Assembly: GCA_000310025.1 (NCBI GenBank)
Contig: FN648111.1
Location: 62,001-126,000, forward strand
Length of the DNA stretch: 64,000 nt
Direction of reading: 5' to 3'
DNA from: Ectocarpus siliculosus
Taxonomy: Eukaryota > Sar > Phaeophyceae > Ectocarpales > Ectocarpaceae
A model generated the notes under the pieces. It was given only the letters and a program-made list of their open reading frames with translations, did no database searches and had not been told where the DNA came from. Each line of letters begins with the position of its first letter. The first letter of the stretch is position 1. Positions 36,365 to 48,628 of the stretch are shown piece after piece. The translations under genes and the position numbers were made by a program.

Positions 36365-39300
36365 CTGCAGTACACCAGAGGCGCGAGAAAGGGATCGTCC
36401 AGTTCGACGTTTTGGTCAAAAGTGGGCCGTGTTTTACAAGAATAGGATTGCTGTGCTCAACACGGACATGTTTTATCAAGATTGTGCAAACGACATGCAT
36501 AGAATGTGATTGTTTTTTTTTGTTACGTTTTTGTTCATTTGATCTACCTATACTGCCGTGTTTCTTAACTTTCACTTTCGGACGCCGTATGCATGTGTGC
36601 ATATATCTACCCAACGTGTCACGAACGATCTTGACTGGTGTCAGGGGTGAGGATACCTGCAGCCAGCCAGGCAGACCTACAGTACGAATATCGCAAAGCC
36701 ACCCGGCGGTTGCTCATGCTGCTATCGTTAATAACACAGCGGCAGCTCGATAAGAAAGGACGCACAATCGTCGCTAGTGGTCCAGGGCTCAAAAGAGCAA
36801 GAATACGCCGTGCAGAAGCGGCATGGTGAAAGCTGCGTGCGCCCGCCGAGTTGACGTTGACTTCGTCTTTTCGCGCGGAAAAAATCTGTACCGCTGTACT
36901 GATACTAGATAAAGAGATCAACTGATTGTTGGGCACGGGTATGATACGAAGGCTTTGTTCATCTCCAGATGTACGTTGCGAACGTTTGAACCCAAAAAGT
37001 ACCACAGTTACTGTACACACAAAGCAAAAGAAGGATACAGGTGACCTGCTATTGTACATTGTACACCATACACGTACGACTGTTGTAAAAAAATAGTACG
37101 AGGATGATGGCACGATGGCATAACAGAACCTGACAGTCCCGTACAGTCCAAATGGGTGTGTTCGTGTGGTCTTTAGCTGTACCCAACTTACAGCATGCAG
37201 CGGAATTGCGGCTGCCAACCAGCAGCCCTCCCCCATTCATAAACAGGATGGACAACGGGAATGGTGTTGTGTTGTGCTACGTGATGCAGCGGGGCAGCGT
37301 GCAGGCGTGAGAGACAGCTCCCAAACCAAAGTAATGGGTGGCAGCGGTGGGATTGCTCGCGGACAAAGTCCACTTGGCTTGGTGACTTGGTGCCCCCATA
37401 CGCTCCCTGCTTCCAGAATTACAGGACTCAAGAGATACAGAAGGTGCTACATGTGACGGAAAATATGCGGGGGTGGTGATGGCCGAGCTCGGGAGCGCTG
37501 GCAACACAGGCGCTGCTGAGAGCTTTTGCCTCTTGGGAGATGGAGACATGTGTCAAACCGGGACCAGCGGACCAGCGGAAACGCTTGGTTTTCGGCATTC
37601 AAAACAACGGTTCATATGGCTGTCGTGTCTTCATGTGGCACTTGCCTTGACCACAAATCGCAAGCGTTTGGACTCCGAAGTCCCGAAAGTCTTCATGGCT
37701 CTCCTCCTCTCGCTCCCCTGTCTCTTTCTCCTAGACAGCCTGTGCCGGGTGTGCGCGTCCTACTGTAGCTAGCTCCCCCGCACGGGTAATAGCTCCCCCG
37801 CAGTGCGGGGTAATAAAACATTCCAATCCGCGGGGCCCTCGGGAAAATGCGATGGCCATGTGCCAGCACGCCACCGACCTCTCTGTCTCGGCTCTCTTCT
37901 CTCTCTGCTCCCCATATCGCTGGTGGCTCCCTCTGCAGCAGAAGCCCACACGAACACCAGTCTAGCGAAAGAGTGCTGCTTTGAAGGTTGAATGAACCCA
38001 GAAGCCGGTACATGGCTTGCCAGGGCCTGCGGAGAGTGTTGCCGAAGCGCCCAGCAGCATGAATCGATGACAAACGGGCACCAGTTTAGGTAAATCTTCA
38101 AACAGAAAGGCCTGCTGTGCCACCAAGCCCGCGCCGCGATGCCGGTGTGCGGCGAAAGGTGTCCAAGAGGGAATGCTCGGCGTGTCAGTGCCGACAGTAT
38201 GAGGTGTGAGCAGCACAGCTAGCTGTATCGAGCGAGCCTCGCAGGGCGATGCTACACAGCAGTAACCAGCAGCAGAAAAGGCAGAGTTCTGAGTAGAACG
38301 CTGCTGACTGGTGACAGCGAGGAAAGAAAGGTGGTGGCTTCTGTGGTGGACGACAAAAAGGTACGATGGACACCAGGACAGCCACCCAAGCGGCGAGATA
38401 GCGGGGCCGGTATCATGAAGGTAGAATTCTGCTCAAGGCATGACAAGGAAGGGCCGAGTTGTCGGTCGATGTCCGCAACGAAGAGAGGTGGCTATCACCA
38501 AGAGTTCCGACGTTTGGGTCGGCAGAGGGACACAGCAATCGTGAATTGGCTGCCAGCACGCCCAGAGGTTGGTGGCGATGCACGCGACGTCGGGCCATGC
38601 GTCCAATGAAGGCGTAGTGGTCATCGGGCAAGAGCATCCTGATGGTTTTACCAGCGCTCCCGAATGAGGCGATGCTGGTATTGGCGACCCTCGGTTCTCT
38701 CTTAAACGGCCTGGGAGTTCGTGGAGTGGGAATCGGGTCTGAATGAGCACCACCCTGACTACGCCAGACCTCCTCTGCCAAAGGGGAGCCGGTCGAGATG
38801 TTTGTGCACAACGCGTAAGGTTAGCCCTCGCCATTCGGCTGTGTGTCGGCGTGGCAACGAGTTAAGGTAAGACGGAAGACTGTCCTTCCTGGCCGGGAGA
38901 GATGGAGGTGAGGGGCGGGTGTTTGCCTCCTGTTCAGGCAGGACAGTGTTGGAGAAGGACGGCTACTGTTGTGCTGCCGGCCCTCTTAAATCATGTTGTG
39001 TGTTTGTTTTTGTTGCGTTCGTTCTATGTAGGCGCCGGCTTTGCACGAGTTCCCAGGATGTTGAAGTATGTCAACTTCCCGCCAGAGTGGGCGTGTTAGG
39101 CGCTCTCGTCCTTCACGCAACAAGAAACATACAGCAGCACATTGTTGTTCGTTGCTGTTCTCTTTCTCTAGCTTAAGTATGTTTGCTCGCTTTGTCCCCA
39201 ACGCGTGTCTACTGTACCTGGTCGGGTCGGACCGGAGAGAGCGCAAGCCCTCATGGCTAGGCGTTGGTCTCCTACTGTAGTCCGTTGTTGACACAACTAT

Positions 39301-41383
39301 CGGGTCGTGGGCTTACACAGGCGCGACCGTGTTCTTGAAGGATACCGTGTAGCTGAAGCAGAGAGTTTCCCTCGCTGCACCCGGAGGGCATCGATTGGTT
39401 TACAACTTCGTTCCGACCCCATGCCTTTTGAGTCCTCCAGACGACGGCCCTTCGTTACCGAGCTCGCCATCGTTCGACGTCTCTCATTTTGTTACCACTT
39501 TTCTGCGCTTTTGGCGGGCACTTCTTCTGCAGGTGGGGTCCTCTCGTCTGCAGCACGCACGGCATAGTGTAAGGCTGTCAAGCAACACGACAGGCATGCC
39601 GTGCAATATTTGCTGAACATACTCGTCGAGCGATCGACCAAGGCGGTTTTCTTGGCGGTGTTGTATCATAGCACATTTTGTGTTCTGCTTTCTCCGTCCG
39701 TGAAGGCCGCGCGATTCTGGTGTAGATCGAAGACTTACCTGTTTGGAGGTGATATGACTGCTGTGACCCATGGTGACGATCGCCATTGGTACGGTGCCGA
39801 AGGGGTTGGGACGTGTTCGGCAGAGCTTTGAATATTTCACCGCGTGCGTTGACAAGTGATGTTGAAGAGATTGGCGCGTACTGATGACCGTCGTCGAAGC
39901 GACGGACCAGGTATTAAGGCTGAAAGGCATTTGCGCAAGTCTGAGCCCCGAGGAATAAACATCGGGTGTGCGGCAAGGACGTTTATAGCGTGCGGCCATC
40001 GGGAATTCAACCGCATGCTCGCTTGTGAGTATAACACCGAATCATCGCCGTATCCCGTTCGATCTCCCGTTGATGTGCTGGACGCTCGCCGTCCCTGAAG
40101 AAGAAACGGGCTTTGGCAAACGGGCGTCCCTGCTGGGTGCGTGGGCATGTTGATCATGGGTCGTCCGGATTGATCCTTACCAACGTAACCCGACGTGTGC
40201 GATGCATTCTGCACCGACGCGCTTAGTTTGCGTGTGTCAGGCTCACCGGGATACCCGACGCGGCAGCTCAGTTCGCGCCCGTGGCATTGCGGGCGGGCCT
40301 GCCTTCCACTGCTGTGACTCTTCGTGAAAATATGTTCTACGTTGTCGGGATACATGATGGTTACACCCGTTAACTGGCGGTGTTTTTACTGCTCCTGGAG
40401 ATACGGGGCTCCGGCGTGTGTCGGTGGTATTGTGAGGTTCGCTTTAGAGGCTGGGTTGGCGACCTATGCAACGGTTATCGAGAGAATGGCGGTAACCTAC
40501 AGACAAACGAACGTATTCTATGTGGAGGAGAGCAGTAAAACTTCTTGACGCTTCAGGATTGGGTTGCTTCGTTGCTAACCAATTGAGGTACATGATGTCT
40601 TCATCCGGTTCTCAATGAGATAAATCTTTAGTTCCCTCGTAAGTGCACGGTAGATTGAACCTCACAATCTTGTGTGGTTTGGCGTACGGACCAAGCTTCC
40701 TTATCTTTTGGTCCTTTCTACAGACTCCAGTGGCTAGAGTGGTCGTTGTTCTAGTTAAAGTTTACCAGCGACGGCGGTGTCTCTCATTTTTGTGGTAAGT
40801 CCCGGGAACGGCTTGTCTCTCGAGCGATGACGACCCAATTTGCACCTCGTCCACCACTGTTGCAACATTCATTGAGGGGGAAACACAACGGTGCACACGC
40901 CTTGTGTGGGATCGCCATCAACCCTTCGACCATCAGTCTTCACGAAAATAACGGAAAGGCCACGCGCGGACCCCCGCATTGTTCGATACATGTATGCATA
41001 CGAATTCATATATATTTTCCTTACGAGTCAAGACATCTCTCTAGCGCATGGCAGGGTGCATGTCAAGGCATGGCACGTTCCGTGGAAACACAACCACTCT
41101 AGACAACAAGAATGAGAAGATAGGTACATGCTTAAAAAATGGCCGTCCGAACGATTTACATACACCAGTACTTTGTACGGCACGCTCCTTCTCGCTAAAC
41201 ACTGCACCCACATACCAGAACCACCTTCACAGACTTCAATCACGCTCGGGTCAACTACCATGGTGTATCCGAAGGAGTTGCATTTCGTTGCTCGAACTTG
41301 AGCCTCTCTTCGTCATAACGGGAAAATCTGCCAACCAAGCCTCTGGGTTGAAGTTTTCCGACGGCCGTTGCTGGCTGCACGTG
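36365..41383. other. Region between RIO1 and the first FNIP gene
   Basis: Apart from the tentative RIO1 first exon at 37440-37549, nothing was recognised. The open frames of 100-200 codons (for example 36619-37236 minus, 38413-38834 minus, 39484-39999 minus) are Ser/Arg/Cys-rich with no conserved motifs and no consistent splice sites. Confidence 0.45.
37440..37549 (-). CDS. Candidate first exon of RIO1 (tentative)
   Basis: An ATG-initiated frame on the minus strand reads MSPSPKRQKLSAAPVLPALP, with a basic PKRQK patch, then SSAITTPAYFPSHVAPS. It lies 1.1 kb upstream of the first sure RIO1 exon, whose start (NQFEDAS) needs a phase-0 exon before it. Three in-frame GT positions give phase 0 (after SAAP, after FPSH, after VAPS), but none is a strong donor. 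It could also belong to another gene or be chance. Confidence 0.3.
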
Positions 41384-42867
41384 TTAACTGATAATAACAC
41401 CGTTGACAACACGGTGGGTCGCCCCTCCCCACACCAACTCTGTCAAGGAACAAGGCCACACGTCATTCTCAATTTGATGGCGATAGAACATTCCCAACTC
41501 CAACCGCTTCAGACAAGATGGCCACGCTATTTCATCTACCGGATGGTTGAAGTATTGTCCGAACCTCAGCGACCTCAACGAGGATGGCCACTCGATCTTG
41601 CCAATAGGTTGGTTGAAGGAGAAACCAAACGCTAGGTTCTGCAGCGAGGGCGGCCAACGGACTTCTTCGATGACTCGGTTGAATTTGTGCCCAAAGCTTA
41701 GATCCCGTAGCGAGTGCGGCCAAGACACTTCGGCTAGCGGCTGGTTGAAGTTGTTGCCAAACCTCAACGTCTCCAGACACTCCGGTAGCTTGATTTTGTG
41801 CAGGGGTTGGTTGAAGTTGAACCCGAAGTGGAGCTCCTGTAGCGAATCGGGGAAAGCCACGCCGCTGACCTCTCCGTTGAACTTCTCGCTCAAGGTCAGC
41901 TTCTGTAACCGAGGAGGCCAACGAACTTCGTCTATGGCCTGGTTGAACATGTGCCCTAACCTCAGCTCCCGCAGCGACTCGGGGAAAGACGCCTCATGGA
42001 TTGGCTGGTTGAACAAGCCCGCGAAGCTCAGTCGTACAAGAGACGCCGGCCAAGAAACGCTCTGAATCTGGTGGTTGAACCTTTCCCCGAACCGCAGCTC
42101 CTCCAAGGAGGACGGCCACTCGACTTCCGCTATCGGCTGGTTGTAGAAGCCCACCAAGCTCAGCCTCTGGAGAGACGAAGGCCACACAACCCCGGTCAAC
42201 GGTCGTCTGAAAGCATGCCGAAAGGTTAGCTCCTGCAACCGAGGCGGCCAACAAACTTCGTCGATGATCTGATCGAAGTGGTAGCCAAACGACAGGTGCG
42301 TGACCAAGGCGGGCCATTCGATAGAGTCGAGTGGATGGTTGAACCGACTCCCGAACCTCAGCTCCTCCACGGAGTCTGGCCACCACTCTCGGCTCTGCTT
42401 CGGCTCATCCAACACCACCTGGCCAACGTCCGCCGGCAGCCCACTCGCATCGAGCTTTGTAGTTAGCCTCTCTTCCTCTGGTTTACGAGCTAGAACCTGC
42501 GCAGGGTACTCTTCAAGCGATACTGCACGCACTGCCGGCGGCGGAATGCGAGAAGGCGGGCCGTTGCTGTTCAACGAAATAACGTCTTCCTCCCGACGGA
42601 GCCACAAGCGGCGTGGTGTGCCGACGGTAACTTCCACGTGGCACCCCCGAGCAGTGGGTCGATTCCGGCAAGACAAGTAAATGTCCAGGCAAACCGTTTT
42701 CAAGGTCCTCGTTGAAGCGAACCAAATTCCTTTGTCAGAGGTGTTTCTGATGGCGACGGCCAGAGCCTCAAAGCAGCGTCTTCGCCCTGAAAATACGCCA
42801 GCGAAGGCAGAAGCACGTAATCGCGAAAAAGACAAATACCTTGGTTGAGTATATGGTGCGAAATCAT
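41384..42867 (-). CDS. FNIP-repeat protein, paralogue A, 2 exons
   Basis: Exons 42867-42840 and 42786-41384, joined over a 53-bp intron (AAG|GTATTT .. TTTTCAG|GG) in phase 1, give 476 aa. The start MISHHILNQ resembles MSSHV of the paralogue at 57.8 kb. An N-terminal domain of about 110 residues follows: FEALAVAIRNTSDKGIWF, TVCLDIYLSCRN and TPRRLWLRREED. Then come about 15 tandem units of 23 residues with the pattern V-x-WP-x-SLxxLxFGxxFNQPI, matching the FNIP repeat known from Dictyostelium, a leucine-rich-repeat-like solenoid unit. Trp-Pro replaces the Leu/Ile-Pro usual in amoebae, and three units keep FP or LP. No signal peptide or membrane segment was seen. Role unknown; LRR-like solenoids usually bind proteins. 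The small first exon is inferred from phase and the shared start. Confidence 0.85.
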
Positions 42868-44658
42868 TTTTGCGAGCTTAGAGATACTTGCAATCGTCAC
42901 TTCGTTTTGAGGTTTAGACAGACCCTGGCTCTCTTGCGCCTGCCCTACAACCACAGCACTGTATCAGCTGGAAGTGAAGCGAATGAACCTGCCGTAGGTC
43001 ACTTCTTGGCCCACTGCTGTGACATCCGATACATGAGGAAAACCAATGGTAAGAATCAGGGCAACGTTGTGTAGAGCGCCCACGCTGAAGAAACCTCACC
43101 CATTGTCGAGGAAGGACTACCACCCGAATGGTGGAAGACTTAGAAACTCCGGAAATACGTTGGTCAATTGCGAGTGAGGCTTGAAGAAACATTGTACTCC
43201 CTGGTACGCACATTTCTTCGACGGCTTACACACAACAGAATCAGCGCAGCATCATCGTACCCCTGTTGCGAATGCGTTCCTAGGCGCGGATCATTGATAG
43301 TAAGAATTGGAATTAGCGAGACCTCCTCCGGGGGCACAGCAACCTCGTCCTAGGGATGCCCCCCTTCGGCGTTGAGGCTCTCTCAGTGCAGGGTCAGGGA
43401 GGCTTGTCCTTTCAAAACTCGCGAGTTCCTGCCTGAATGCTGGGATATGGACAACTGTATGTGCCACGAAATCGTTGGATATCGTCAAGAGACCGTAAGT
43501 GCTTCGACGGAGGTGAACTACTGGCGCGGGAAACCCTTCGCTCGCCATACACGTGACAACATGGCAGCATTACTGCCTTGGGAAAGTGGGGTCATCCGAT
43601 AGAAGTGGACACGCCAACCTGCTCCATCCACTGCACGCAAGCGGAGACCACGACTTGTCCAACTCGCAGCGTACGAAACATCCTTACGAACGCCCTGTTG
43701 TTGAACAACCTGATATCGTGGCATCCGCGTCACGTGCTGTTGGAGCGTGAGCTTGACGCTGTGGAGTCGTACCATTCGAAGGACCCCAAGACGAAACAAT
43801 GTCCCGCTCCTCCCTGCCCTTTTGCACGGGAATACCCCGGGTAGCATTCATAGGGCCGGGTGCTTGGGAAGAAACAGTCCTACCGCAGACCGAGCCTGTC
43901 AATGTCAAAGAACACAAGCATAGTGCAGTTCGGCCTGGTGTGAAGGTTCTGATGACATGGCCTTCTCTTTTTTCAGAGACAAATAAAATGGCCTCGTTCC
44001 CGAAAGGCGTTGCCTGTTGACGCTCTCCATATACCCCGTTTTGTGCCCAAACACGCCGGGTATACCCCACTTTGTCAATTGCCCCCCCAAAAAAGCCCAA
44101 ACGTTGGCTGGTGTAGACTATTACGCTATTATTATCAAGTCATTATTGGTCATCGCACGTTTCAGTCCTCGTCTGGTCCCGCCCGCCCTCCTCTCTACCT
44201 CTCTATTCCTTGCACTCTCACCTTTTTTTTCTTGGCTTGCGATTCGAGCCCCCCGCGCACACCTTTCAATGCCCTAGGTATTTTTGTAGGTGCACACCGC
44301 TCTGTCTGATGGACGACCTATGGGAACGGTGTTCAGTGGTAAGTGGAAAGGGTATCTTATAACGGCGAAATACCTTCATCAGCAAACTGATCTCTTAACC
44401 CACAGGAAGCATCGTCTAGAGACAGTACGACAACGAACGTCGATTTTGGGCACTCCCTCTTCGAACTAAATTGATTAGGGTAGCTCGCTTTGCTCCCGCG
44501 GGGGGGGGTGAAAACTGAGAGCGAACTGAGCAGGCAGGCGTCACCATACTCCAGCAATCCTACGTGCACTGCTACGTAGCTACCGCCTCCTGGATCAGAA
44601 TTCGAATGATGTCATATCGAAGAAGTTGGGGCCCTCAGCTTTATTTTTCTGATAGCAT
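42868..44658. other. Upstream of FNIP paralogue A; no gene seen
   Basis: Contains the presumed promoter of the FNIP gene on the minus strand. Plus- and minus-strand frames of up to 138 codons near 43.5-44.1 kb have no recognisable content. The stretch ends at the (TTG)n tail of LINE copy 2. Confidence 0.45.
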
Positions 44659-45250
44659 CGTTGTTGTTGTTGTTGTTGCTATTGTCTTCACATTCAAAAC
44701 CGTTCCGATCTCTCTCCACCCAGTACCTTCATATGTCCGTACTGATCCAACACTTGACGCGGTCGATTCCCGTGGTCACACAGGCTAACTTACCCTATAA
44801 AGGTACGCTCAAACAAACTGGCCCCGAGGGGTCCGCAAGTCAATAGAAATCAACGACAGATATTCTGGAGTCCTCCGCTCCCTCTGCGCGCTATGCGAGA
44901 GGTAACAACTAGGAGTCAGCATCACGGGCCAGAGAGAAAGAGGTATACCCACTTGGTTCAATCTTGGTGCTACACGCGAGCAGAGACAAGGAAGGCCATC
45001 TGACACAGAAAAAGAGAGAAAAAAGAGCGACAAAGAGAAAAAAGAGAAAAAAGAGAAAAAATAAAAGGAAACAGGAAGAAAAGCGAAAAGAAAACGAAAA
45101 AGAAAACGAAAAACAAAAAGAGCGAGGACAAAAAGAGAGCAGGCCGAAAATAACAAGAAATAAGAGACAGAATAAGGTACACGGTGGAGAGACCACCAAC
45201 GAACGAACGAGCAAACACGCAAACATGGCCACAACCAGCGATACACGGTA
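44659..45250 (-). mobile_element. LINE 3' end, copy 2
   Basis: Reverse complement of about 3525-4066: (TTG)n tail at 44659-44678, then the GTCTTCACATTCAAAACCGT block, the CGGTCGATTCCCGTGGTCAC block, the GGCCCCGAGGGGTCCGCAAG block, and a purine-rich segment at 45000-45170 that mirrors the pyrimidine-rich 3' UTR of copy 1. It is truncated at about 45250, inside the 3' UTR, so it holds no coding part. Confidence 0.85.
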
Positions 45251-46596
45251 AAAGGGTCGGTCTTAACGAAGAAGTCAGATCTCGAAATATATCAAGAAGA
45301 AAGGAGTCGGATCTACCCAAATCCGGACAGAAATGGCCTGTGTGTCTTAACGGGAGATCTGCCAAATGGAAACGAATCTCTGCAGTCCACCGCGAACAAC
45401 CCGAGAGGTCCGCCGCTTGCCAACTGACAGATTGCTGTTGTGACGTACTGTTATGACGTGGCCACACCACATGGGGAGCTATCGCTCCCGACAAGCACAC
45501 ACAAACGCGTTCATGGCCTCTGTGCGGTACTGACACGATGTCTATATATATATATATGCATGCGAGAGTTTGAATCGACCCTCGTCCGACGAAAAGCCGC
45601 CAATTTGTCTGTGCATTTGAAGTTCGACAACCTACGGGACATTGCCCCACAGACCAACACATCCCACACACGTTTTTTTCGGCACCAGTCACGTGCAACA
45701 ACGATGCGCAGTCACCCTCCCTTTGGGTTGGCTTTTTGTGATCTCTCTTTCGTCTGTGCTCGGCGGTGGATGGAGTTCGTGTGGATGGGGGTAGGTGGGC
45801 ACGCGCCGTGCATGCGAGTAGACCGTAGTCTCGCAACTGTGGACGCTGTTCACTGTTCACCCAAATCGGGATCCGATTAAATTATTTCACCATTTTTCAA
45901 ATACCGATTAGGTTTTGGGTCGTCCTGTTTTATGTCCTAAAGATTCGACGGGTTCCATAACATTTCAGTCAATCAACGAAGAAAGTTCTGCGGATCTTCC
46001 GGTCTTATAACCAAGTCTTGATGTGATTTTCGAGATCTAATTTATTCGTTAAAGACCCGCCCTAATGGTACGTCTCTTGGGGATGTAGGCTTGTGGGTGT
46101 TGACGACCCGTGTCGGCTCTCGAAGAGGTGTTGTTGGTTGTCGTCAAAAAGGGTAGTCCTAATTTAATTTACTCTTGAGTTGGTGCATGCTCTCTCCGCA
46201 GTGTGTCGCGCAAGTAGAACGTGCGTATGCAGCAATGACCACTGATGATGTACATAATAAGCAGAGCACCCGACTGTGCAATCTTATAGTCACAGGTCAA
46301 AGGCAAAACTCAAGTGCTGCGTGTAAGCCTGTACGTGTCTGGTACGGCTGCAGCGCGGCGTGCCAACTCACTTGTTGTGCCGCTGGACCCTTTAGAACGA
46401 GAGGCTTTTGGCTCTGAGTACGCAGGAAGGTCCGAAGGAGAAGAAGATGGTTTGGTGGAAATGTAGCTACTTGATCATCAGTGGAGACCAGAAATAATGT
46501 AGAGAAACATAGGGGAAGTGAACCCCGGAGAAGTAGAGAGGTTGAGAAACCCCAAAGAAGGCAAAGGGTTGGAGAACCCCTAAAGAAGCAGAGTGA

Positions 46597-46624
46597 GAGG
46601 ATGGGGCGAGTACGCCCCATCCTC
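46597..46624. repeat. Perfect 12-bp-stem hairpin
   Basis: GAGGATGGGGCG, loop AGTA, then the exact reverse complement CGCCCCATCCTC. It follows a purine-rich stretch with repeated AGAGGTTGAGAA/GGTTGGAGAA phrases. No U-run follows on either strand, and its role is unknown. Confidence 0.85.
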
Positions 46625-46760
46625 GAAATCATGGAATTACACCTATCCGACAACGTCGACCAATCATACGTGTTCAGAATACGGTACTGGTAAGCTACGA
46701 TACGTTTCTGGAAAGATGACTTCAACACCATGCTCTCGAACTTGTGCCACGTATGCACAT

Positions 46761-47001
46761 CAAGTATTGTACTTGCACGCACAAGTGGTTACTTGCACTG
46801 ACGTACGACAAACCGCAGAATACAGCTTCAACAATTGAACTACTTCCAAATTCGACTGCTGAGCGCATACGAATATTCATTCATTCAAGCACACAAGTCT
46901 GGCTACTTGCGGCGGAACATATCATACACGCAAGTCAGAGGCACTTGCGACAACTACCCGATGCATATATATTTCCGAGCACGCAAGTCTGAGCTACTTG
47001 C
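46761..47001. repeat. Array of five short CAAGT..ACTTG inverted repeats
   Basis: Five units, each CAAGT, a spacer of 4-7 bases, then ACTTG: at about 46761, 46782, 46894, 46931 and 46984. Flanks are often GCACGC or CACGC before and GCA or GCG after. The spacers differ (ATTGT, GGTT, CTGGCT, CAGAGGC, CTGAGCT), so the palindromic halves are kept while the centres vary. Confidence 0.75.
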
Positions 47002-47203
47002 ACGATAACATATTTCTGGAAATCTAGGCTATCTATCTATGCAGATTATTTCTGGATATAATATGAAACACAGAACATTAACCATGTCTCCATATTCCGA
47101 TTATGACAGACCATACGGAATTTTACCTACTAGACTACATGACATAGCGACATTGACAATATTAATATTTGAACAATAGTCAAACTGACTCTTATTATAT
47201 AGT

Positions 47204-47622
47204 TTTTGTTGTCTTCACATTCAAAACCGTTCCGATCTCTCTCTACCCAGTACCTTTGTATGTCCGTACTGATCAACACTCGACGACTACCTAATGCTGG
47301 AGCTACGGTAGTGCCAAATATTAATATTCCAACAACATCATGAATAGTGGGGGGTTGGTGCAATGGTGCAGCGTTGGGGGGGGGGGAATCGGCTAAAATA
47401 AATTCAATCTGGCACGTATCACACGCCATTCGGTCCGTCTCTTCTCGTTTACTTTCTTCCCTCGCCGTCTCGTCCGTCTCCGCCCCCCTCCCGCCCCATT
47501 GGTTGTTGGCTTGTGGTCTCGTTTGAGCGCTCGTTGTCGGCGGGCCTCTTCTTCCTTCTTGCGCCAGGAGGTCATGATGAACGTCTCAGCTCCCTGCAGC
47601 ACCGCCTCATGCATTGTATGCA
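47204..47622 (-). mobile_element. LINE 3' end, copy 3, internally deleted
   Basis: Two parts of the LINE 3' end in reverse complement are joined. 47204-47285 matches the terminal GTCTTCACATTCAAAACCGT region; from about 47338 to 47622 it matches 3245-3505 of copy 1, including the end of the reverse-transcriptase frame (AAVLQGAETF, RQRALKRDHKPTTNGAGGG) and the G-run before it. About 0.5 kb of 3' UTR between the parts is missing. Reading-frame changes after GAGGG show that it is not functional. Confidence 0.8.
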
Positions 47623-47802
47623 CGAGGTCTGTTACATTAGTCTATATTCAGTGCTACGCTACACTCTAGACGAGAGAGAGAGGCAGAGCTTATTCGTTGT
47701 GAATAACGCGCAGCAAAATATATATGTGGCATGCCTCAGCTGGTTTGCGAATATAAATATTCTAAAGAGCTGAGGAGGGGATAGGCAGACCTTCGGCCAG
47801 GT

Positions 47803-48055
47803 CGTTACCCGGTCACCCCTTGACATGCGGAATGTTTTAGACGAGTCTTCAGGTACATCCGCATTTATTACACATACATATTGCAGGAGTGATGATGTTG
47901 TTGGTGGCGGAACATAAGGCCGCCGTGTAAGGAGGAGGGTCGTTACTCTGTCGCTCCTTGACATGCGGAATATTTTAGACGAGAGTCTTCAGGTACATAT
48001 GCATACGTAGGAGTGTTGGTGGCGGAACATGAGGCCGCCGTGCACACGAAGAGGG
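47803..48055. repeat. Tandem duplication, unit about 120-136 bp
   Basis: Two adjacent copies, about 47803-47938 and 47939-48055. Each contains CTTGACATGCGGAAT, TTTTAGACGAG, GTCTTCAGGTACAT and GGTGGCGGAACAT followed by AGGCCGCCGTG. The second copy has lost about 20 bases in the middle. Confidence 0.8.
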
Positions 48056-48478
48056 TTGTTAGCCTCGGTGCATTGTTATTTGTTGATATGTGACGTCATG
48101 TGACCGCCTCACCGGCTACGATACGCCTCGTCTCATTTACAACGTCAAAGTCACCAACCACCACCAAAAAAATCAAACATCAACAACAGCTGCTGGAGAG
48201 CTGTTAATGCGGCTGGCAGGTCACCCACAGCTGTGGATTCCTCCAGGCATAACACTAGTCATGTACGTGCGTGGGCGTTCCTCTCTCTTTGTTTCAGCGT
48301 GTCTCCCGACAGAGCACCACAGCAGTGTTGTGCCATCAGAATTTTCTCCGAAAAATCTCGTTTCGGTACCCCTCCTGTCGAATACATCCCAGCTGTGGCA
48401 CCCCAACCGCTACTGTCTTCGCCCTCATGCGTGTTGACCTTGCTTCAGTTGCGCAGGGCTCGAGGCGCATCATCCCCG

Positions 48479-48628
48479 CATCCATTCACTGGAACCTGGA
48501 ACGTGGGGAGAGGTGAGGGTTGGCACACACGAAAGGAGGACAAACAATAGCCTCATCCATTCACTGGAACCTGGATGTGGGGAGAGGTGAGGGTTGGCAC
48601 ACACGAAAGGAGGACAAACAATAGCCAG
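48479..48628. repeat. Tandem duplication, unit 75 bp
   Basis: Two nearly identical units starting CATCCATTCACTGGAACCTG (48479 and 48554), each continuing with GTGGGGAGAGGTGAGGGTTG and ACACGAAAGGAGGACAAACA. Differences are few, so the duplication is recent. Confidence 0.85.

Larger units (their letters stand above)
45251..47203. other. Gene-free stretch between LINE copies 2 and 3
   Basis: No gene recognised. It holds a short (TA)n run near 45543, a strong hairpin at 46597-46624 and a five-unit CAAGT/ACTTG array at 46761-47001, both listed separately. The apparent open frames around 45.4-45.9 kb lie outside the LINE copy and have no family features. Confidence 0.45.

Noticed and set aside
41532-42680. 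Overlapping long frames on both strands across FNIP paralogue A (and likewise 58.0-59.7 kb for B)
   Set aside because: They are out-of-frame shadows of the 69-bp FNIP repeat unit; only the frame with WPxSLxxLxFG and FNQPI has conserved family residues.
46761-47001. Regularly spaced short palindromes as a CRISPR-like array
   Set aside because: Units are 14-17 bases with 4-7 base centres and irregular spacing; there are no uniform spacers and the setting is eukaryotic.
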